Assembly: GCA_027422505.1 (NCBI GenBank)
Contig: JAPQWV010000005.1
Coordinates: 9,615,501 to 9,679,500 of the forward strand
Source: Craterostigma plantagineum
Lineage: Eukaryota > Streptophyta > Magnoliopsida > Lamiales > Linderniaceae
Reading direction: 5' to 3'
DNA length: 64,000 nt
The position numbers and the translations under genes are program-made. A model generated the notes under the pieces. That model saw only the letters and a list, made by a program, of their open reading frames with translations, had not been told where the DNA came from and did not search any database. Of the stretch, positions 33,441 to 45,034 are shown one piece after another; within the stretch, counting starts at the first letter, position 1, and the number at the start of each line of letters is the position of its first letter.

Positions 33441-34506
33441 GTTTGTATAGTAGTTGAGTTGTTGAAGGATCTTCGTTAATTGTTTTGAAGGTTGAAGATG
33501 GTGTAATGTGCTTCACAAGTGACAAAATTCGTTAGTGGCGTTTGATTCGAAAATTAGATCGACAATTATTTTCGATTCAATCTTTAAAGTTTGATCGTAA
33601 TTAATTCCGTCGAGATAGAATGTATTGAGTACTGTTCTCGTGCGAGAAATTTTGTCAGCGTGATATTTTACGAGCGAGATAAATTGCTCAAAATCATTCG
33701 GTCGAGAAAAATTTCTTGATCGTGAATTTATTTCGATCGTAAAGAAACAGTACGTTAGTAAGTTTCTCGACAAGTCAAAATAAATCTGTTGACTAGAAAA
33801 ATTTCTCGCGTGTAAATGATTTTCGCCTGGTCAAACGTTAAAAGGTTGACTGAAAAAGTTTTTCGAGTGAAAGTTTTTACGCATGCAAAGTCAAAATAAG
33901 TCTCTCTCGAAAAAGTTTTTCGCTGTATAATGCTCAAGAAATATTTCTAACTGAAATCTTTTCTGCTGATGACGATTCTAGCGCTGACTTCGTATTCTGA
34001 CCGAGAAAAATTCTCGCGCTAAGTTTATCGATCGAGAAACTAATCCGATCGCAAAACTTAGCGAGAAAAATTTGAGCAATCGAGAAAATTCACAGAATAC
34101 GATAACACAAATTCGAGCAAAACCAAAGAATCAGATAGTGAAGTTTGAGGTAATTGCTCGCAATCAAGTACTAATCACGCACGAACAAGCAATTAAACAC
34201 GTTATGAAGCAAAATATATCGAATTTGATCAAAATCAGAACGTGTTCTTCATGTTCTTCGCAAATAGTAACACGCAGAAGCAATTCAATCCTAAAAATCG
34301 AAGTTCAAACTGCTACAGAACTGATCGCAATGATGATCTAACACTTAAACAAGCACAGAAACACCAAATTCAAGTCAATTAAGCACATAATTAAGCTATT
34401 GGATCGAAAAAGGTTTTCGCGCCAAACCTGTTCTTCGATGAACAGTATCTAGAAAATGATTTTCGATCTAATTCTAACAATTTTCGATTCAAAACAGAAC
34501 GAATAT
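33441..34506 (-). other. Copia-1 leader with TCGAGAAA motif array
   Basis: This is the untranslated leader between the primer site and gag. It is crowded with CTCGAGAAA, TTTCTCG, CGATCGAGAAA and GAAAAATTT variants, at least 20 by eye between 33530 and 34090. No protein family is seen; the open frames are products of this motif. Confidence 0.75.
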
Positions 34507-34518
34507 TCTCTGATACCA
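34507..34518 (-). other. Primer-binding site of Copia-1
   Basis: The minus strand reads TGGTATCAGAGA, two bases from the LTR start at 34521; the last base differs from the usual C. Confidence 0.88.
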
Positions 34519-34520
34519 AT

Positions 34521-34871
34521 TGTTAGGTCCTACGATTAACAACTCTACGATCCTAGGCTAGAATTCATAGTAATTCGATCATTTAGATAATCAATTGAAT
34601 TCGATCGAAAAACTCAAATGAAGAACAAGAGAGAGAATTCGAGTAGAGTGAGAAAGTTACTATTGTTTCTCTCACTAGAAATCGAATTGCAAGCCCTTCG
34701 GATCAATTCTCTAAACTTTCTCTATTCAGCTCAATTGATTTACATGTATTTATACCAAACAAACTTGGTATAAATATCAAACTAGTCCTAATCTAAGGAC
34801 TACTATACAAAACGCCCCAAATTACAAGGACAACTAATGAAATCAAGCACAATTACAAATGGTATTCTACA
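34521..34871 (-). repeat. Copia-1 5' LTR
   Basis: This 351-bp LTR pairs with 1960-2280. On the minus strand it holds GGTATAAATACATG (34743-34756), a likely TATA box. It is followed by the TATTC target duplication at 34872-34876. Confidence 0.93.
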
Positions 34872-34876
34872 TATTC

Positions 34877-35069
34877 CAGTTAAGCATAAGATCACACAAA
34901 TTCGATTTTCTTATCAGGTCAATCAAATTCAAGCGCTTAACCGAGCATTTTCACATACTTAAACATCAAACAACATGCATATCGAGTTTTCTAATTTGTA
35001 CCCCCCAATTTACATAATTACTTGGAATAATCAAAACTCTCATAGTCATTTGGATGAAAAAGGTCTACA
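34877..35069 (-). repeat. Copia-0 5' LTR, outer part
   Basis: This completes the LTR that starts at 466 and ends GGTCTACA at 35069. Reading the minus strand, the LTR begins TGTAGACCTTTTT, the same start as the inverted LTR at 45035. Confidence 0.8.
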
Positions 35070-35799
35070 GTGCCTAAGCGAATTATATGAAATTATGTGC
35101 TTTTTATAACATCTAACTTAGGAGGATTTTTCGAAAAATAGGGAATGAGGAAGTAGAAATAATAATGTTAATTGGTAAGAATAGAAGTTTAGGCTATGAA
35201 TTTTTGAGTGGGCTAGGACTTAATTCAAACTTAGGCCCAATTTATGTGAGTCAAACTTTGGAAATAAAAAATCCCCTAAAACAAGGAAGCCTCACGACAA
35301 CATGTCCCTCATTTATAAAGTATCTACCCAAAAGCCATTTGACTCCATTAAACTCACTTAGAAAGAAAGCATCGAAAGCTTAGGGAAAAAAGGGAAGGAG
35401 AAATCGAAATTACAGTCAAGAAAAGCTTGGAAATAGGTATAATTTTCTTACTAAGATTTCTTGTATTTCGTTCGAATAATATTTCTCACACTAATCTTAT
35501 GTTTTAATTAACATAGGGGTGTATCATCTCTAATTAACGAGAGTATATTTCTCACACTAATCTTATGTTTTAATTCCGCGTTAAACATGTTGTAAGAGCC
35601 ATTAACCTCGAAAAATCTGTTAATGTTTGCATTTTTACTAAGTTCGGATTTAAGGGTTTTAGGGTTCATACGGCCTTCATATAGTTCTTGAGAAAAAGGT
35701 GTGTTTTGATCTTTATGTCTAGGATTTCAAGGGTTAAAAGGGAGTTTTTGGGAGTTGGGGTAGTGAAACGCAAGTGTCACAAACTATAACAGCTTTGCA

Positions 35800-37060
35800 T
35801 TAGGCTTCGCGAACTAGGAAAGTACTTCGCGAATTAAGAAACGAGGGTTTCGCGGGTCATGAGAATTTGGCGAACTCGTAGGACTTCGCGAATTAAAAGA
35901 GGAGAATGTCATTTCGTGAAATGAGGTTTTGTGGGTCCAACAAGTCACGAACCCTAAGCGAAATAAAGTTCGCGAACCCAAAAAGTACCCCATGCACGGG
36001 TTCGCGAAGTGAGAATGCATAAACCCAACTTGGCGAATTGAGTGAGAGTTCGCGAAACTATTGGAGGGCTGAATTTTACGAACTAGGAGGTGCGTATCGC
36101 GAATTAGGAATAAAAGCATTTAACTTCGCGAATTAGGTATGATGGGTGACATCATGAATTAGAAGCATAATTTGGCGAATCCTAAAGTTAACATACACGG
36201 GTTCGCGAAATAACCTTAAGGGAATTTCGCGAACTCACGAGGTTCACGAACCAACCTAGATTTCGCGAAATGCAAAGGTAAGGTAAGAAGTCACGAAGTA
36301 AGGGTTTCGCGAGCTCAACACGTCGCGTACCAAGAAGGGAACGTGCGAAATTTTTGGAACCGTTAGTAGTTCGCGAACTCCAAGAGTTTCGCGAACCCGA
36401 TAGGAAATGTGAGATACTTCGCAAACTAAAAATGCCACGAACTAGGTTGGCGAATCCATGTGCTTTGCAAATTGGAGCACTTCACGGGCCATAAAAGACT
36501 CACGGGTTATGCTAGGTTGGCGAACTAATAAAGATTGCGAATTAGGTTAAGATTCGCGAAGTGGGTCCTTAGAGTATTTCACGAATCAAGGCAAGCTTGG
36601 CAAATCAAATGAAACATTTCGTGAATTAAGAACTTCACGCATCCTAAGAAGTATAACGTGTGGAATTCGCGAACTATAAGTTAGAAGATTTATTTCGCGA
36701 ATTGAACTACAGTTTGCGAAGTGAGTGACTATTTCACGAACCAAATTTCACGAGCTAAGTTAGTTCACAAGTTTAGGGCCTTCCCGGGTTAAGTTAATTC
36801 ACAAACTTAGAACTTCGCTGAGATAAATAGGATTCGCGAAGCATATAAAAGAGGTGTTGAATTCGCAAAACATGAGGAACTAAGAACCATTTAGCGAATT
36901 GAGAGGTCTAGCTAGTTCACGAGTTACACAAATTTCACGAACTATATAAGTTCGTGAATTATGAGAATTTGGGATAAGCAATGAATGTAGTTCTCTAACT
37001 ATCTAGGATCACGAACTAGGATTAACTCACGAATTATACAAAATTCACGAGTCATAAGAG
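35800..37060. repeat. TTCGCGAA motif array in the Gypsy LTR
   Basis: At least 17 exact CGCGAA cores and many variants (TCACGAA, TGGCGAA, CGCGGG), usually as TTCGCGAAYT, lie irregularly every 30-80 bp. The core TTCGCGAA is itself palindromic. Confidence 0.85.
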
Positions 37061-37540
37061 CCTTCATGAATTTAAAAGTGACGAAGTCCCTTTAGCTACC
37101 TTCCAAATACCATGTCAAATATAATAATTCGACACTTAGGAAATTTAAGACTTTAGCTAGTCAGGTAATTTTGATAGGGTACTGACATTTCAATTACGTG
37201 CTTAAGGTCCGGAATTTGGAAATTCACGGGGCAGGTAGCTTGTAATCTACGGACGACGGGTAAGTGGAAATTCAGCTACAACATAACTATTCTGTGCATG
37301 AATTATTTGGTTATGTGCTTCTATGATAATATGTGAATTTTTCGTGACGTGTTTTGTTATGACACATGAAATGTGACGATGGCATGAAATGCATTTTATA
37401 CGAAACATGACATGAGCATATGCACGCATGAAAAGCAAGACATGAGAGGGTGCATATTGTAAGATCGTCGGTGAGCGATAGATAATTGCCGATTTAGGCG
37501 ATTGTGTCGACTCAATGAAGAGTCATGGCTCTCCTATGCT

Positions 37541-37702
37541 ACCATGGCGATTCACGATGCCGAATTACCTGATTCACGATAGGTAGGGGGAAATATTCTA
37601 CGGCGATTCACGATGCCGAGATACCTGATTCACGATAGGTAGGGGGAATATACCATGGCGATTCACGATGCCGCTTTACCTGATTCACGGTAGGTAGGTA
37701 AG
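37541..37702. repeat. Three tandem ATTCACGAT units
   Basis: A 55-60 bp unit with GGCGATTCACGATGCCG and CCTGATTCACGATAGGTAGG is repeated three times. Related single or double units occur in the other Gypsy LTRs near 49400, 53550, 53880 and 60660. Confidence 0.85.
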
Positions 37703-38417
37703 TACCCCGTAGCGGAAGATGCAACCTGGAGGATGCGACACGAAGAAAACGCGACACAGAGGGAACCTCTGGTGTTGGCGACCTCGGAGTTGGCTACCAG
37801 TGAGAAGCGTTCGCGTGATAGGCCACACTGGGATTGAAAAGGTGCCTTCGAGTTAACCTCTCAGTGTGTACCTTCACATATGCATGTACCCCGTACGGGC
37901 CTGAGCCCTAAGAAATGGTGCATAGCGAGATTGAAAAGCCGCGGGCCCAATATGATATGAAAGGTCAAGAAGTATGAGAGAAGTAGAAAGCATAGACGCG
38001 GATTGTCTTTGCGAACTAGGGCACGTGCATTCATGCATAATTTTCACTTACCGAGCATTGCGGCTCATCGCTTACGTTATGTGTTGTAGGTGCGAGCGAG
38101 CACGGTACGTGATCGCCTAGCTGGCAAGGCCAACCTTTTGAAGCTTCGCGCGACTTTTGGGGTGGAAGTGTGTGCGTGGATGACGACCTGTGTGGCCGGG
38201 CGCATAAGATCCTTTTCCTGTGGTTTTCTACACTTTCCGCTTAATTAGGTTTTTACATGTGAGTAGGAACGACTTGTATTCTTTTGACGATGTAAAGAAC
38301 GTTCTCCATTATATAAATGGAAAAATTTCTTCCGCATTTCCGCAATTCGTAAATTTATTACATCGTTAGGCACATAGGTTAAAGTTAGAATAGGTCGCGA
38401 TGGCTAGGGTCGCTACA

Positions 38418-40992
38418 CTCTATCTTTGATGGTTATCGGGCATACTATGGGTCATCCACTGTCCATCGAATATATATTTGTTGAGGAACTCGTGTGGATT
38501 GACACCATGTCCAGATGGTCCCGCTTGGTCTGGAGCGGTCTGGGAGTGGCCTGAGTAGCTGCCAAGGCCACGAACATTGCAGCACTTGCTTCTTATTTCG
38601 GAAGCAAGGGGCTTGTGAAGGTCTGTGGTGGTGTGGACGGAGGCGTCCTTATGTTGAAGATTGGTGGGTCGATTTGGGTTAGAGTATGGGTGGTGCGGTG
38701 CGTGGTGGTGATTGTTTGGGTAGTTGGTTGTGAGGTTCCAGCGACTCCAGCGCTTGTCTGCGTCGCGCCTCAGCTCTATCTCTGACTCCTGCTCTGTCTC
38801 TGACTCCTAGTTTGTATTCTAGATCTCCTCGCCCCTTATGATGGTCTTGATCATCTGGGTCGTCATGTCTGCGTTTGGAGCGGGAGCCTTGACCTCGGCA
38901 TGATTCGTTCGGGTCAGGACGGTCTACGAGACGGCGGAAGAGATCTTCTTCCGGCGTTCGTATGGTCAGCTCAAGTAATCGGGCGACTAAAATGAAGTGG
39001 AGGTCGCTGATGGGTACGGTTGCAGGGTTTATGAGGTTGTGTGTGAGGATGGGTGTGGCGATTGGAAAGGGTTATGTGGGTTGAGTGGGTGTGAAGGTAA
39101 GTTGCGAGGTCTGTCCGGACGGCTGGACCTCGGATAGGTTCTTTCCCGGTATCTCATGGGGATATAAAGTCAAACGCAGCCTAGAAAGAGGCTACGAAGC
39201 GGTCGAGGGTTGAGTGAAGGCTTGCAGCCGCTTAGCACCAGATTCGGCGGGTTCCCTTTAGTCGGTTCCCCGCCTGTTTGAAGTGGCTTCGTGAACTTTC
39301 TCCATAAATCATTTCTCGAAAGCTGATAGAGCAGAGGAGAGAGCTGCCTGTAGACGAGCTTCCGTCATGAACGGGGTGGAAGGAGCCTCCGTAGATGGTC
39401 CAGGTCGACTGATGTCGCCTGCTTGAGCTAACACCGGCTCCTCAGGCTGGCTCGAAGTCCCTTGAGGTTGTGACTGTTCTAGACTTCCATCCAATCCTCG
39501 AGTCGAATCTTGGAGATTCTCATCTATAGATGTTGGGGCAGGTTCTTATTGAACCTGCGAACCAGACACAGGAATTCCAGAGCCGGTCACGTCGTGCTGC
39601 AGCTCAAGATTGAGCGAAGAAGGGTCCTCTGCACTTGGAGTGATAAGCGGCGATGTGTCTGATGTGGCGGTGATAGTTTTGAAGATGGACTCGAATGGTA
39701 TACTCAGTCGCCTTGGTATCCGTCTTATCAAACGAATTTCCTCATCTGACTCAGTGTTTGATGGGGTGGCCGTGTGAGGTGATAATCCAGAGGCTCGTTG
39801 GGCTGAATCAGATCAGAGCCTCGGTGTCTGGAGTTGTAGCCAGTGGAGGTGAGCTGTGCCCCGTTTTTTCTTCGGGCCGTGCTTTCTGTTAAGGATCTCC
39901 TCAATAGATCCTTGGAACACGCCAACATTGATAGGCACTTTCTCGTGGAGCTCCTGAACTTGAGCTTCAACTTCCAATTCCTGAGCCACTGCGTCGATCA
40001 TCGTGGCCTCAAGATCTTGTAGTTGAGCTTCTTGAGTTGGAGGCTCCTGTTCAAGTTCCTGAGCGACTGCATCAATAATCTCATCCTCAGGACTTGGTTG
40101 TTGTTGTTGAGGGCTCACTGTGAAGTTTGTCGGGGGCCCTCGAATCATCTGTTCCGTTAGATGATTCTCCCGGTAGTAGAGGCGATAAACATCTCCCGTG
40201 GGGTCGGCGAGACGTAGCAACTCGAATGGGATGGGCATCGATGGTCGATCAAGTTCTGTCAGTCTGGGATTGTGGAAGAACTTGAGCTTGTGTGGCTGGT
40301 AGTTTCCTCCAGGAGGCAAGCGATGAATATTCTCATACATCTCCATGTATCTTCTGATGATAACCGAGAACCACCTTGCATATGGCACATTCATTGAGCA
40401 CTTGTTCTATTTTAGTCTTATCTGTTCTGCCAAATCGTTCCAGATCGGCTGTGCGAAATCGTAGTTCCGCGAGAACGCTATTCCATGAAAGATCCGTAGA
40501 ATGTTGCCATTGCCCTTGTCAAATCCTGCGTGTTTGGGCGACAAACACTTGTTGTTAATTCCAAACAGCGTCTTCCAAGGATGAGGGATCCCATTGCTCT
40601 GTACTTGAGCAAGCTTGACGAGCGGTGGTCGGTATCCCATGTGTAAGAAATCTTGCACCATTTCCGCATCAGTTGGCAAGGGGTCGTATTTGTGGCTGAA
40701 AGGAAGGTCGAGGACGAGGCCAAAGTCGTTCTTGTTCATGCTTATGTGCCTCGTCCCGATCACAGAGGTGAAGCTGTACGCTCCTTCAACTACGTGACTC
40801 TTGATCATCCCCCAGAACTGTTGGAGGTATACCATTGGCACCCAGACCGTCACCGTAAGTGCGTGCCAAAGGGGATGGCCTTGGAGTATTGAAATGATAA
40901 TCTCGTCTGGGCATCGAAATGTCGTCAGATCAAGTTGATCCAGGGTACGTGTTATGCTTGTAGATGTGATTGTATCCAGGGTAATGATCCAT
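38418..40992 (-). pseudogene. Copia-3 additional ORF (aORF), N-terminal and middle part
   Basis: The N-terminal domain (40407-40980) has VPMVYLQQFWGMIK, HPWKTLF, NKCLSPKHAGFD and ILRIFHGIAFSRNYDF, matching Copia-2. A Glu/Gln/Pro-rich region follows (39813-40394) and then the GDISRPGPS segment (39309-39494) shared with Copia-1. DDPDDQD codons survive near 38850. Frameshifts and stops near 40400, 39800, 39540 and 39300 break it. The C-terminal domain is missing where the Gypsy LTR begins. A splice-acceptor-like TATCATTTCAG ends at 40993, just before conserved coding begins. Confidence 0.78.
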
Positions 40993-43170
40993 CTGAAATG
41001 ATAAGAAGTAAGAAAGCTCATTAGTTCGATTTTAATTTTGAAGTTGAAATTTGATTTTATCAAGCCATAATATTCTGTCGACTCATAACAGATATAATAA
41101 AATTTTGGAACTACAATTATGTATGTTGCACATAGGTTATACGAAGTGAAGATTAAAGTCATGATGAAATTTCGACATTCACATATACGGCATATAAGGT
41201 TTCTGTCGAAAATATTCTAAGTGTTGAAGACCACTATTCACTTCCGCTAAAGTTTACGCTCGAGAATTGAGAAATTAATTTTAATTTCCCAAGTGCTAAT
41301 TTTGAATTCAAGTCTCCGTTCAATCTTGCGATCGAAAATTTTATTCGCTAAGGTCCGCCACAGTGAAAAGACTTAGAGAAATTTTTTCTAAGTGTTTAAA
41401 CTTAAGGCGTGGTACTGTAGCCGAGAAATTTTACGCTCGAGAAAAATTTTCGTGTAAATTTACAATCGAGAAAATTGATTTCTGCGTAAAATTTACGATC
41501 GAGAGATTTTTCGCGCTTGAATAAAACTTCTCGTCGTAATTTTGTCGAGCGTGGAAGTCTTTCGATTTTAAAAATGTTTATCGCTGCGAAATTTTACGAT
41601 CGAGAAAATTGACAACGAGAAACTATGTTAATCGCCGAGAAAATTTTCGATGGATCAAAATCATCGCTACGTACTTTTATGATCGAGAAGTTTTAACGTC
41701 GAAAAATTAATTTTATCACCGCTAAAATTTGCGACCGAAATAAAATTGAAATCGAAGATACTATTTGCGATCGTAAGTTTTTTGCTCGTAAAAGAATTGT
41801 ATCTATTTTATCTATTTCACTTAATAATTTCTCGCTCACTTAAAATCAAAATTAGATTTCTCGATGGTAAGTGATTTTGCGACCTACGTCATCTATCTTA
41901 ACGACTAAGTCAAATTTTAGTGTTCGAAAATCTTTTACGCTGCAAACAGTATCTCAGTGAAATTGAAATTCGATTGAAACTATTTGCGATCGAGAAACGA
42001 CTTCGACTGCTTCAAACATTCAAAAAACCCAGTTTTTAGTCGAAACTTAAATTTTAGCTCTAAAACGTAGAAAGTCGAAGATCTACACCATCAGAGTGAT
42101 CGAAAACACAAAGACTATCTTAACTCATAAATCTAAACCCATCTTAAGCACAGAAACAGGTGTAAATCGTTTAGAAAGTAGCCTTCGAGGCTTCACAATT
42201 AAAGATAGAGGAAATGTAACGTAAAATCCGGCAAAAAATTGCAGAATGTAGATACAAACTGAAATCAATCAGAGGCAAACACCTAATGGATGTCGAATCT
42301 ACCTTTGAAAGACGAAAACTGTGTAAGATTTGAAGATTTTGAGTGAGATTTTGAGTTTGTCTTTCGTTTTTGAGTTTTTCACTCGAGAACTTTCAATCGA
42401 CACTGTTATGAGGGTTTTGCATGAGATATAGTTTTTCGACTGCAAACATTAATTTCGTTTAAGTGGGCTGATTAGACGTTATCGACACTTAGCAATTTCT
42501 AAGCCCATTACTGTTTACGATCGAGAAACTTATGATCGAAAATTACATTTTCTATCTAGTTTCTTGATGGTAAGTATTCTTATATTTTCAGATTGACCCT
42601 ATTTGATTTAAAATCACATATTTACTCCTCATGCAGTAAAATTAAAATGCAATTAACTCCCTAAAATTCCGAGCAGTGACATCTGGCTCCAAATCCGGTT
42701 TTCGAAAAATCTGCATTACTTAGAACAAAATCTCTAGAATGTTAGAGTGAATCAACAAGTAATTTTAATAAAGCTCCCCCTTAATTTTTGAATCAATGCC
42801 GTAAGCTTCAATTCATGAAAATTCGTGAAGTCCTCTTCGTCAAAGTGTATTGTACCAAGGAATCATTATTGACAATTATCTGCAACACTTAGAGAAAAGT
42901 CATCAAAAATATTTGGAGCTCAAGATATATCATTTTGAAAATGTTCCCCCTCAAATAATACATTAATTGATTTAATCATATAAGCGAGGAAATCAATCTA
43001 AGTAGCAAACATTCAAAACACGCAATTTTGATCAATGTAGCTTAGATACATGGTCCCCTAATCATGTAATCAAACTTATGCGCGAGGGTATGAGCAAGAA
43101 CAATCTATTACATTTAATCAATTCAGTGTAAATGCAAATAAAATTGCACATCAGAATGTGCGAATTATCT
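40993..43170. other. Copia-3 spacer with TCGAGAAA motifs
   Basis: This is AT-rich DNA between aORF and RNase H. From 41260 to 42000 it carries many CGATCGAGAAA, TTTACGATCGAG and TTTTCGATC variants, like the Copia-1 leader. Polypurine-like minus-strand runs occur at about 42774 and 42945. No gene is seen. Confidence 0.6.
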
Positions 43171-43200
43171 TATATATATATATATATAGATATATATTTT
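43171..43200. repeat. AT dinucleotide microsatellite
   Basis: A TATATATA run of about 28 bp within the Copia-3 spacer. Confidence 0.9.
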
Positions 43201-43646
43201 ATAATTTTTCATAACATATAATAATAAAAATAGTAAGAAAAATTACAAGAAAAATTATTATTTATCTACATAATTTTTTTCGTATGAATATTAATATTAT
43301 TTATAGTATGGGGTCAGATTATTTTGCTTCGATCATTGTCTCGCCTAAAAATTTCACAGGATACTTGAAAAGATCATATGCCGTAAAGTCATGTCGACAA
43401 ACTAAAGTACTAAGTTCATAGAATGATCATTTCGACAACTCTCACTCGGTTCACTATAGCGCTCAATTATTTTTTACTTGGGATTTTTATATTTATATCA
43501 CTCAAGTCAACACAAGCAATATTATGTCAATTTACCTGTGATCGAGGTGCTTTTAATCATTTCACTTATGCGAAAGTCCGTTGTTTTGGAATCAAAGGGA
43601 CTTTGAAGGATTTTAATTTTTCTCTGAATTAGAGGGAAGGAAAGTT

Positions 43647-44228
43647 TTGGGATTGTGGACTTATCTTCATCTTTATTTTCTTAGTCACTCTCCTTCGTCG
43701 GCATATTTACTTTCTTCTTTTGTCTTTTCCATCCTTTTTATCTCTCGTATTATTCTGCACTTGCTCAAGCTGAAGCCCCGCTTCTCTACGAGGCTAAGAG
43801 ATTATCTAAGGCGAAGTTCTTCTTGTTCGCTCTCGGGCCGATACCGTGCTCCTTTTCTCTTAATCCCTAGAGAGGTTTCAGATATTATCAATTTGAAAAA
43901 GTTCACAGTTATGGAATTCGAACCCAAGGCCGTGCCTCTCTTCTCGTTTCCCGATATAAGACAAGATTATCGTTGGAGAAGTTCACTTCAAGGTGCTCCT
44001 CTTTCCAGCCGTTCTGACGAGCGTACGACATTATCGATGGAGAAGTTCACAGCAAGATCCATGCCCCCATTTGGAATTTTGATAGTAGAGAGGCAGGTTC
44101 TTTTGGACTGCTTTTTGTGCGTCGAGCATTCCTCGTGTGCGTTTTCCACCTTCTTTTGTCATCTTTTTCTTTGTCGTATCTTTTTCTCCCCCTCCTTTTG
44201 TCGATTGAACATCCCGTCGAAGACTTAG
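43647..44228 (+). CDS. Antisense ORF in the Copia-3 spacer, unknown product
   Basis: This 193-codon plus-strand ORF runs against the element, in the same relative place as the antisense ORF of Copia-2. The N-terminal 45 residues are hydrophobic (SPSSAYLLSSFVFSILFISR), with a basic stretch after them and a Cys/Phe-rich C end. The DNA carries three related AAGTTCAC units (near 43900, 43980 and 44042). I recognise no family and find no clear similarity to the Copia-2 peptide. T-rich DNA gives hydrophobic frames by chance, so this is weakly supported. Confidence 0.3.
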   Translation: MGLWTYLHLYFLSHSPSSAYLLSSFVFSILFISRIILHLLKLKPRFSTRLRDYLRRSSSCSLSGRYRAPFLLIPREVSDIINLKKFTVMEFEPKAVPLFSFPDIRQDYRWRSSLQGAPLSSRSDERTTLSMEKFTARSMPPFGILIVERQVLLDCFLCVEHSSCAFSTFFCHLFLCRIFFSPSFCRLNIPSKT

Positions 44229-44814
44229 ATAGTCGGTTGAAGGCTCGAAGGGAATTCAAGTGAAGAAAAGGTATTTGGAGAAGGCTCAAAATGGATGACT
44301 AAAGGCAATATTAAAGGATTGAAATTTATATATGGCCAAATGAGGTAACTCCTAAATGCCCTAATCATTTTCCTAACGATCTAGCGCAAGGCGAGTATGA
44401 GGCCAAGAATCACTAGTAAAGACAAGTTATTGATGTGCGACTCGCTCAAGAATAAATCCATAGAAAAAAAATAAGAAGGCTAGAATCCTCACTTATATGT
44501 AGAGGCTTTGTGTCTAGAGGAGCAAACTAATGAACTTTAGACACAAGAATGCGACTTAGACTGACAAAATTAAGCAATTGACTTAGTTGCATGTCAGGGA
44601 AATCTATTTGTGACTTAGATCGAGCATCCTAAAGATATCGTCATTCCCCTAATATTGTAAGTATAAGTATAATATTTTTGATATAATATTATTATATTTT
44701 TATTATTATTAAATTTTCACGCAAGATATAGCATTTAAGTATAGAAAACACATAGAATAGAACATATGAAAGCACATAGGAGCACGTAAAGCACATATTA
44801 CGGAATATTCAACA
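44229..44814. other. Copia-3 spacer next to RNase H
   Basis: AT-rich sequence with no open frame of note and no recognisable motif apart from short TATTATT runs near 44680-44720. Confidence 0.5.
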
Positions 44815-45034
44815 TGCCCAAATTTCCGACAAGGAATTGAAACCGTTTTTCATCCAACGCCTTGGTGAAAATGCCAGCTAGTTGATATTCCGTGTTCACA
44901 AATACATATCAATTGTGCCTTTTTCTACGTGATCTTTAATAAAGTCATATATTATGTCTATGTGTTTAGTGCGTGAATGATGAACAGGATTACACGTAAT
45001 CGCAATGGCACTTTGGCTATCACTATAAACGGGT
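44815..45034 (-). pseudogene. Copia-3 RNase H, C-terminal fragment
   Basis: The minus strand reads PVYSDSQSAIAITCNP, VHHSRTKHID and a degraded end matching the final part of Copia-2 RNase H. A frameshift lies in the TSDMYL-like stretch near 44905. It stops exactly where an LTR begins at 45035. Confidence 0.8.

Larger units (their letters stand above)
1960..34871 (-). mobile_element. Copia-1 LTR retrotransposon carrying nested insertions
   Basis: This minus-strand Copia element has two LTRs (1960-2280 and 34521-34871), a primer-binding site, a polypurine tract and a 5-bp target duplication. It sits inside the Copia-0 LTR and is itself split by Copia-2 at 8491-33228. Without that insertion it is about 8.2 kb. 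Order on the minus strand is leader, gag, protease, partial integrase, then an additional ORF. Reverse transcriptase and RNase H are deleted, so it cannot be autonomous. The LTRs differ by roughly eight substitutions plus a 30-bp indel (by-eye count), which makes it older than the two elements nested in it. Confidence 0.93.
35070..38417 (+). repeat. Gypsy LTR, interrupted by Copia-0
   Basis: This Gypsy LTR ends CGCTACA at 38417 and lacks its first roughly 150 bp, which should lie left of Copia-0 outside the window. Similarity to the Gypsy-5 LTR (58640 onward) includes TTAGGCCCAA-type and CCCTAAAACAAGGAA sequence near the start and the promoter-like module near the end. Whether it is a solo LTR or the 3' LTR of an element cannot be decided. 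I see no gene. Confidence 0.8.
38418..45034 (-). mobile_element. Copia-3, 5'-truncated remnant
   Basis: This is the outermost visible element of the left nest: part of an RNase H gene (44815-45034), a 3.8-kb spacer, and an aORF of the Copia-1 type (38418-40992). No LTR of this element is in view; the left part should lie beyond the window and the right part is cut by an LTR insertion at 45035. Confidence 0.75.
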
